33,795 bases of DNA from Nitrospira sp. (GTDB taxonomy: Bacteria; Nitrospirota; Thermodesulfovibrionia; Thermodesulfovibrionales; SM23-35). A program made the translations under genes and the position numbers. The stretch's first letter is position 1. Every line of letters begins with the position of its first letter. Shown in pieces: positions 28,835-33,795 of this stretch. The stretch lies in contig VGWX01000022.1 in NCBI GenBank assembly GCA_016873615.1, positions 1 to 33,795 on the forward strand. The letters are read 5' to 3'. A model generated the notes under the pieces. That model made no database searches, was not told where the DNA came from, and saw only the letters and a program-made list of their open reading frames with translations.

Positions 28835-28887
28835 TAAACAAAAAGGGAAGGGGGATGGCTAAGCCATTGCCCCCGTTCTTTTCCGTC

Positions 28888-29418
28888 TTATTTCAGCGAA
28901 CCTGTATAGATGTAATCGTTATCTTTTTTAACGCTATGGCATTTGATGCAGGCTTCTACTTTCCCCTCGGCTTCAACCTTTCCATCAGGGGCGTATTTTG
29001 CCCAGAACCAGTCGCCGGCGTCAGGGTTGTAAGCTCTTACTTTATACATCACAGTAACAGACATAAGTTTCTTGTCAGCAGAATAGTTCTCTTTTACAAC
29101 TATTGATCCTTCAGGGAGCACGCCTTTTTTGCCCACAATGTTCATAAAAGCAGGGATGTTGACATATGTGGTTAAGAGCGAACCATGCGGCTCTGTGCCT
29201 TGATACAAGGATGTCTTTCCCGGCCACATCTTGAATTTTGCCTTGTAATCCATTTTTTTCAGTTGCTCCCATAAAATGGCCCCTTTCGGTTCAATAGCAG
29301 TGGCAGCTTGCGAGCCTCCTCTGCCACCGCCGCCACGAAAGGCCTGAGCCGGATCATTTCCAAAAAACATGATACCTGCGCTTGCCAGAATTGCAATCAA
29401 CAGCAGAATTCTTTTCAT
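28888..29418 (-). CDS. Cytochrome P460-family c-type cytochrome, exported
   Basis: Signal peptide MKRILLLIAILASAGIMFFG; 'YVNIPAFM...GSIVVKENYSADKKLMSVTVMYKV...DWFWAKYAPDGKVEAEGKVEACIKCHSVKKDNDYIYT' with CxxCH. Confidence 0.85.
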   Translation of the reverse strand: MKRILLLIAILASAGIMFFGNDPAQAFRGGGGRGGSQAATAIEPKGAILWEQLKKMDYKAKFKMWPGKTSLYQGTEPHGSLLTTYVNIPAFMNIVGKKGVLPEGSIVVKENYSADKKLMSVTVMYKVRAYNPDAGDWFWAKYAPDGKVEAEGKVEACIKCHSVKKDNDYIYTGSLK

Positions 29419-29520
29419 TGTGTTCCTCCTGATATTAAAATGTATTAGAAATATTATAACCTTTCACCTCTTCTGTCATAAATCACCTCCTTACTATTTC
29501 TTTTCCGTATTGTCAAAACA

Positions 29521-29629
29521 TAACCACAGAGATCACAGAAAAAGTATTGCATATTATAAAGATCAAATAAACAACTGAGTTCTCAGAGATTTTACAAGCT
29601 AAATTTCCCCTCTGAGTCCTCTCTGGTTA
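29521..29629. repeat. Degenerate intergenic inverted repeat (CCACAGAGxxCACAGA type)
   Basis: TAACCACAGAGATCACAGA (29521-29539) vs TCTGAGTCCTCTCTGGTTA (29611-29629); 15/19 complementary. Confidence 0.65.
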
Positions 29630-29652
29630 AATATCTCTTATTAATTTTAACA

Positions 29653-30460
29653 AAAAAAGCAAAATAGATGCCCTAATTATTAGAAATAAATTAAATAGGG
29701 ACACATCCCAATATTCTTGACATGCAAGACTATAATCGATAGAATTTCCCATGCCGAGGATTGGGCGAGCAGTTGCTGCAGGATTTCCGCACCACGTAAT
29801 TCAAAGAGGAAACAATCGAAAGCATGTCTTCTTTGATGAGAAAGACCGAAAGCAATATCTATTTCTGCTTAAGAAATATTCTGTGAAGTGGAAATCTCCG
29901 ATCATGGCATACTGCCTTATGGGCAATCATGTTCATCTGCTGACGAAACCTGAGTCGGACGAATCATTGTATAAAATGATGCAGGGTCTTACCCTCTGCT
30001 ATACGCAATATATAAACAGGTTGTACCAACGGACGGGCAGATTGTGGGAAAGTCGCTATCATTCATGCATAGTGGATCATGAGAAATACTTGTGGGCAGT
30101 AGCCCGGTACATCGAGCAAAATCCTGTACGAGCCGGTATGGTCAATAAAGCTGAAGATTATCCTTATTCAAGCGCCCGCGCTCATGTAAACGGCAGCAAG
30201 GATACAGTTTTAACAGAGGAACTCTTCAGTAATGACAGACATCCGGACTATATACTTTTGCTGCGATCCGATATTCCCCGGATAGAAATTGAACGTCTGC
30301 GATATGCTACAAAAACGGGAAGACCATTCGGCAAAGAGGGGTTTGTTGGCGATATGGAAAAGAAGCTTGAGCGAAGGCTATTGCAGCGCCCGAAAGGAAG
30401 ACCAAGAAAGGAATATAACTGAAAATGGGATGTGTCCCTATTATTTTATTTTGCTTTTTT
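29653..30460. mobile_element. RAYT element with nested terminal inverted repeats
   Basis: Perfect 17-bp IR AATAGGGACACATCCCA (29694-29710) / TGGGATGTGTCCCTATT (30426-30442); outer 14-bp IR AAAAAAGCAAAATA (29653-29666) / TATTTTGCTTTTTT (30447-30460); encloses a Y1 transposase. Confidence 0.8.
29751..30422 (+). CDS. REP-associated tyrosine transposase (Y1_Tnp/RAYT)
   Basis: 'MPRIGRAVAAGFPHHVIQRGNNRKHVFFDEKDRKQYLFLL', HUH 'MGNHVHLLTKP', 'GRLWESRYHSCIVDHEKYLWAVARYIEQNPVRAGMV'. Confidence 0.94.
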   Translation: MPRIGRAVAAGFPHHVIQRGNNRKHVFFDEKDRKQYLFLLKKYSVKWKSPIMAYCLMGNHVHLLTKPESDESLYKMMQGLTLCYTQYINRLYQRTGRLWESRYHSCIVDHEKYLWAVARYIEQNPVRAGMVNKAEDYPYSSARAHVNGSKDTVLTEELFSNDRHPDYILLLRSDIPRIEIERLRYATKTGRPFGKEGFVGDMEKKLERRLLQRPKGRPRKEYN

Positions 30461-30552
30461 AGACGCCTATTGACAAGCCTCCGCAATAACGGTACAGTTC
30501 TTGAAGATATCATTGAAGGCAAACAGAACGTATAAAAGGGTAAGCATAATTC

Positions 30553-32442
30553 ATGAGAAAGGATAAATCAAAATCAAAACATGCTGATGATCATCTCAGC
30601 CGTCTATCCAAGCTTATCGAGAAACCCGGAACGCCATTAGAAGGAATATTTGAAAAACTGGTTAATCAAATTCCCCTTGCATGGCAATATCCTGAGATTA
30701 CATGCGCGAGGATAATTTTTGGAAATAAGGAATTCAAGGCAGATAATTTCAAAGATACGAAATGGAAACAGTCAGCCGATGTTATGGTTTATGGAGAAAA
30801 AGCCGGATGCGTTGAAGTGTGCTGCCTGGAAGAAAAGCCCGAATCTTATGAAGGTCCTTTTTTAAAAAAGGAAAGAGATTTGTTAGAAACAGTTGCAGGG
30901 CTATTAGGGAGAATCATCGAGCGCAAGAAGGCAGGGGATAAACTGAGAGAGGGCAAAGCAAAGTTCCGTGATTTTTTAGACCATATCAGCGACGGCATTT
31001 ATAGGCTCAATAAAGACGGATATTTTACGTTTGTGAACAAAGTGATAGTAGATAGATCGGGAATTCCTCCGGAAAAGTTTTACACCTTGCATTTTCTTGA
31101 CATTGTAATGCCGGAATACCATGAAATAGTGAAGAGGAATTTTGAAAGAGTTATTGGAGGTGAAGAAACGAACCCCTATGAATTGAGTTACAAAAGAGCT
31201 GATGGACGGATACTTAATGTAGAGGTTTACACTAAACCTATCTATGAAGGCGGAATAGTTATTGGTCTTCAGGGCGTCTCACGTGATATCACCGAGCGCA
31301 AGAAGATAGAAGAGTTGCTAAGGGAAAGCGAACAGAGATTTCGTTGCATCTTTGATTTATCTCCGCAGGCTATTGCCCTTACCGAGCTTGAAACGGGAAA
31401 AATAATTGACGTCAATAACAAATATTGTGAACTAACCGGGTATGAAAAGGAAGAGATTATAGGACGCACATCAATCGAAATCGGCCATTTCTCTGAGGAT
31501 GATAGGGACACGTTCACAAAAGAATTGAAATCAAAAGGTTATGTTTATGGATTCGAAAAGGATTTTAGGTCCAGAGATGGGTCGGTTATAAACTCACTCA
31601 TGTTCTCAAAAATTATTCAAGCAGGAAGAGATAATTTTATTATTACTATATTTATTGATATCACTTTACGTAAGCAGGCGGAAGAGAAGTTGTTACAATA
31701 CCGCAAGCACCTCGAAGAGATGGTAAAAGAACGAACAGCGGAACTGGAAAAAGCCAATATGGAACTAACTGAGGCTAAAGAGCGATTTCAGACGCTCTCC
31801 GGCAGTTTGTTGAAAATAATGGAGGATCAAAGGCGACATATAGCCAGGGAATTACATGATGAAATCGGACAACAACTGACTGTCTTGAAAATTAATCTGC
31901 AAAATGCTCAACAATTATCGAATTCTAAAGAATGCCCGAAGCCCTTAAATGACACTATGGCTATTGTTGAGAGTTTAGTTCAGGTGGTGCGCAATTTATC
32001 GCTCGAATTGAGACCTTCGGTCCTTGACGACCTTGGGCTGGCGCCGGCGCTGCGAATGTATGTAAAGCGTCTTGAGAAAGAAGCAGGAGTGGCAATAAAT
32101 TTTGTTGCAGATTCGCTATATCACAGGCTTCCTCCGGATATCGAAAACGCTTGTTTCCGTGTAGCACAGGAGGCATTAACAAATGTAATTAAACATTCTA
32201 AAGCTCAAAAAGTTGGAATAGAATTAAGGCAAGTGGAAAATAAGTTGCAACTGACTATATTTGACGATGGAATTGGCTTTGATGTACAATCTGCACTGGA
32301 ACAGGCCAAAATGGGCAGAAGTTTTGGATTGTTGGGAATACATGAGCGCATTTTCTTAGCAGGTGGTAAAATCAAAATTGAATCAACGCCTAAAAAAGGA
32401 ACTAAGATACAGGCATATTTTCCATTGCATGAAGAATCATGA
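30553..32442 (+). CDS. PAS-domain sensor histidine kinase, NarX-like HisKA_3 type
   Basis: Two PAS domains ('HISDGIYRLNKDGYFTFVNKV', 'LSPQAIALTELETGKIIDVNNKYCELTGYEKEEIIG'); HisKA_3 'DQRRHIARELHDEIGQQLTVLKINL'; HATPase 'AQEALTNVIKHSKAQKV...DDGIGF...SFGLLGIHERI'. Confidence 0.95.
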   Translation: MRKDKSKSKHADDHLSRLSKLIEKPGTPLEGIFEKLVNQIPLAWQYPEITCARIIFGNKEFKADNFKDTKWKQSADVMVYGEKAGCVEVCCLEEKPESYEGPFLKKERDLLETVAGLLGRIIERKKAGDKLREGKAKFRDFLDHISDGIYRLNKDGYFTFVNKVIVDRSGIPPEKFYTLHFLDIVMPEYHEIVKRNFERVIGGEETNPYELSYKRADGRILNVEVYTKPIYEGGIVIGLQGVSRDITERKKIEELLRESEQRFRCIFDLSPQAIALTELETGKIIDVNNKYCELTGYEKEEIIGRTSIEIGHFSEDDRDTFTKELKSKGYVYGFEKDFRSRDGSVINSLMFSKIIQAGRDNFIITIFIDITLRKQAEEKLLQYRKHLEEMVKERTAELEKANMELTEAKERFQTLSGSLLKIMEDQRRHIARELHDEIGQQLTVLKINLQNAQQLSNSKECPKPLNDTMAIVESLVQVVRNLSLELRPSVLDDLGLAPALRMYVKRLEKEAGVAINFVADSLYHRLPPDIENACFRVAQEALTNVIKHSKAQKVGIELRQVENKLQLTIFDDGIGFDVQSALEQAKMGRSFGLLGIHERIFLAGGKIKIESTPKKGTKIQAYFPLHEES

Positions 32443-33110
32443 GAGAACCTATTCGTGTAATAATTGTAGATGACCATGATCTTGTCCGCGCCGGATTTAT
32501 TTCTTTACTAAAAAACCTCAGCGGCATTCAGATAATTGCTGAGGCGGGAGAAGGTTATGAAGCATTACGTTTAATTAAAGAAAATAAACCGGATGTTGTT
32601 TTGCTGGATATAGCAATGCCCGGACTCAATGGTCTCGAGGTAGCAGACCGTATACGCAAAGAATTTCCTGAAGTGCGTGTTATTATCCTTTCCATGTATG
32701 TCAATGAAGAATATGTGTTGCAGGCAATGCGTGTTGGCGCAGCAGGATATCTGATGAAAGACTCAAAATCTGAAGAACTCGAACTTGCCATAAAAACTGT
32801 TGCGAGTGGCAAGACATATCTGAGTTCTCCTGTTTCCAAAAAGGTTATTGAGGACTACATTAAACAGCCTCTTAAGACAGGATCAATTGCGAATAAAAAC
32901 GGAGTGTATGAGAGATTGACGCCCCGTCAGCGGGAGGTAGTCCAATTAATTACTGAGGGATATACGACTAAAGAAATTGCAAAAAAGCTAAACCTCAGCG
33001 TAAAAACAATTGATGCGCATCGAACACAGATAATGGAACGTCTCGATATCCACGATATTGCAAGCCTTGTGCGATATGCCATCCAAATGGGAATAGTAAA
33101 AATAGACTAA
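32439..33110 (+). CDS. NarL/FixJ-type response regulator
   Basis: 'VIIVDDHDLVRAGFISLL', 'DVVLLDIAMPGLNGLEV', 'GAAGYLMKDS', HTH 'LTPRQREVVQLITEGYTTKEIAKKLNLSVKTIDAHRTQIMERLDIHDIASLVRYAIQMGIV'. Overlaps the kinase stop. Confidence 0.97.
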   Translation: MREPIRVIIVDDHDLVRAGFISLLKNLSGIQIIAEAGEGYEALRLIKENKPDVVLLDIAMPGLNGLEVADRIRKEFPEVRVIILSMYVNEEYVLQAMRVGAAGYLMKDSKSEELELAIKTVASGKTYLSSPVSKKVIEDYIKQPLKTGSIANKNGVYERLTPRQREVVQLITEGYTTKEIAKKLNLSVKTIDAHRTQIMERLDIHDIASLVRYAIQMGIVKID

Positions 33111-33135
33111 TAGCGTTAAATTTATTTCCACCCTT

Positions 33136-33165
33136 AATTTTATAAGGTAATTACCCTATAAAATT
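33136..33165. promoter_or_regulatory. 30-bp near-perfect palindrome (candidate operator)
   Basis: AATTTTATAAGGTAA|TTACCCTATAAAATT, one mismatched pair. Confidence 0.5.
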
Positions 33166-33284
33166 TAGTTTTGTTTCAGGTTGTTCCCCGATTGTAAATC
33201 TGACAAACGACTAATAAAATAAATCAACTTAAGTTATTGTTTCAAATAGGCTATTTGTTGTATTTCTTGAGGGAAACAGACTAA

Positions 33285-33479
33285 ATGACAATGCAAGAAA
33301 TTAAGAAGATTGCAAAAGCAAAGGGCCTGATATTCCATAATGCGGGTAAGACTACAATTATCCGTTCAATCCAGCGAGCCGAAGGACTTAATGATTGTTT
33401 TGCAACATCGAGAGCCAAAGAATGTGAGGAAAATTGTTTTTGGAAAAAGGAATGTTTTGCCTATATCCAGGAAGGATAG
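33285..33479 (+). CDS. Small SAP/Rho_N-like protein with four-cysteine tail
   Basis: 64 aa: MTMQEIKKIAKAKGLIFHNAGKTTIIRSIQRAEGLNDCFATSRAKECEENCFWKKECFAYIQEG; helix-extended-helix like SAP motif then C-x8-C-x3-C-x5-C. Confidence 0.7.
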   Translation: MTMQEIKKIAKAKGLIFHNAGKTTIIRSIQRAEGLNDCFATSRAKECEENCFWKKECFAYIQEG

Positions 33480-33489
33480 TTGTAGGAAG

Positions 33490-33656
33490 GGGTGGGTCAG
33501 ACCCCGCATATCCTCTGGGCAATAACAGGTGCATCCCGGAGGTCTCTCTAAGGGAAAGCAGGGTTTTCCTGCTTTCCCGACTAAACAGGAAAAGGATAGA
33601 AAACGAACGAAGATAAAGAACCAATTCATGCTCCGTGATGATGCTCACGGGTTTTT
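33490..33656 (+). promoter_or_regulatory. Structured leader RNA candidate (several hairpins) upstream of the truncated right-edge gene
   Basis: CCTCTGGG...CCCGGAGG; GGGAAAGCAGG-GTTTT-CCTGCTTTCCC (33552-33578); terminator-like hairpin at 33633-33656, followed by a strong RBS. Confidence 0.45.
33633..33656 (+). terminator. Rho-independent terminator-like hairpin
   Basis: CCGTGA-TGATGC-TCACGG then GTTTTT. Confidence 0.6.
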
Positions 33657-33770
33657 AAAAAATCTTTATAAAATATAAGGAGGTGAGGAAATTTGAGTGC
33701 GGAGTGCTTCATAAGAAAATACAGGAATTGTTTAAGGGGAAACATAAATTAAAGAAATGGAGGTGAAAGG

Positions 33771-33795
33771 ATGAAGAAGTTTTTATTACCTATTC
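33771..33795 (+). CDS. Start of a truncated CDS (probable signal peptide)
   Basis: GGAGGTGAAAGG RBS followed by ATG AAG AAG TTT TTA TTA CCT ATT (MKKFLLPI...), running off the window. Confidence 0.6.

Noticed and set aside
33136-33165. Classical NarL 7-2-7 site
   Set aside because: The half-sites run GTA-AT-TAC (inverted relative to TACYYMT-N2-AKRRGTA) and TACCCTA does not fit the heptamer; kept only as a generic palindrome.
33490-33580. GEMM (c-di-GMP/cGAMP) riboswitch
   Set aside because: The hallmark GGGACGCAAAGCC and GGUAGGUAGCGGGGUUACC-like segments are not present; reported only as an unclassified structured leader.
1-33795. CRISPR array, tRNA/rRNA genes, prophage or defence island
   Set aside because: No regularly spaced direct repeats, no recognisable tRNA/rRNA sequence and no cas, phage structural or restriction genes among the ORFs.

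Overview
The 33.8 kb window is gene-dense bacterial chromosome with mostly housekeeping genes. Gene content and style suggest a Nitrospirota- or deltaproteobacteria-like organism, but this is inference only. Recognised genes include a chromate transporter fragment, NYN/OST-HTH protein, moaC, DUF4388-DnaJ-TPR protein, AMMECR1, polyprenyl diphosphate synthase, mtnA, an NRAMP-like transporter with an MgtE-like soluble partner, murA, glucan phosphorylase, an acetolactate-synthase-like TPP enzyme, a HAD phosphatase, ffh, trxA, tatB/A-tatC, HEAT and HD-GYP proteins, hpt, queD, an atypical LuxR regulator, a Zn-ribbon/PilZ-like protein, an acyl-CoA dehydrogenase, a parvulin, transketolase, cytochrome P460, a RAYT transposase and a NarL-type two-component system. 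No CRISPR array, phage, tRNA or rRNA was seen. Best leads: (1) an NRAMP-fold transporter with non-canonical TM1/TM6 motifs, translationally coupled to a channel-less MgtE sensor (PRC + MgtE_N + CBS), with an inverted repeat over the predicted promoter; (2) a multi-hairpin leader ending in an intrinsic-terminator-like hairpin before the truncated gene at the right edge, riboswitch-like but matching no class I recognise; (3) two genes with matching promoter-to-ATG geometry that suggests leaderless mRNAs; (4) several unrelated head-to-head inverted-repeat elements, one with compensatory hairpin changes; (5) a small SAP-like four-Cys protein next to a 30-bp near-perfect palindrome. All functional claims are from reading motifs; no searches were run.
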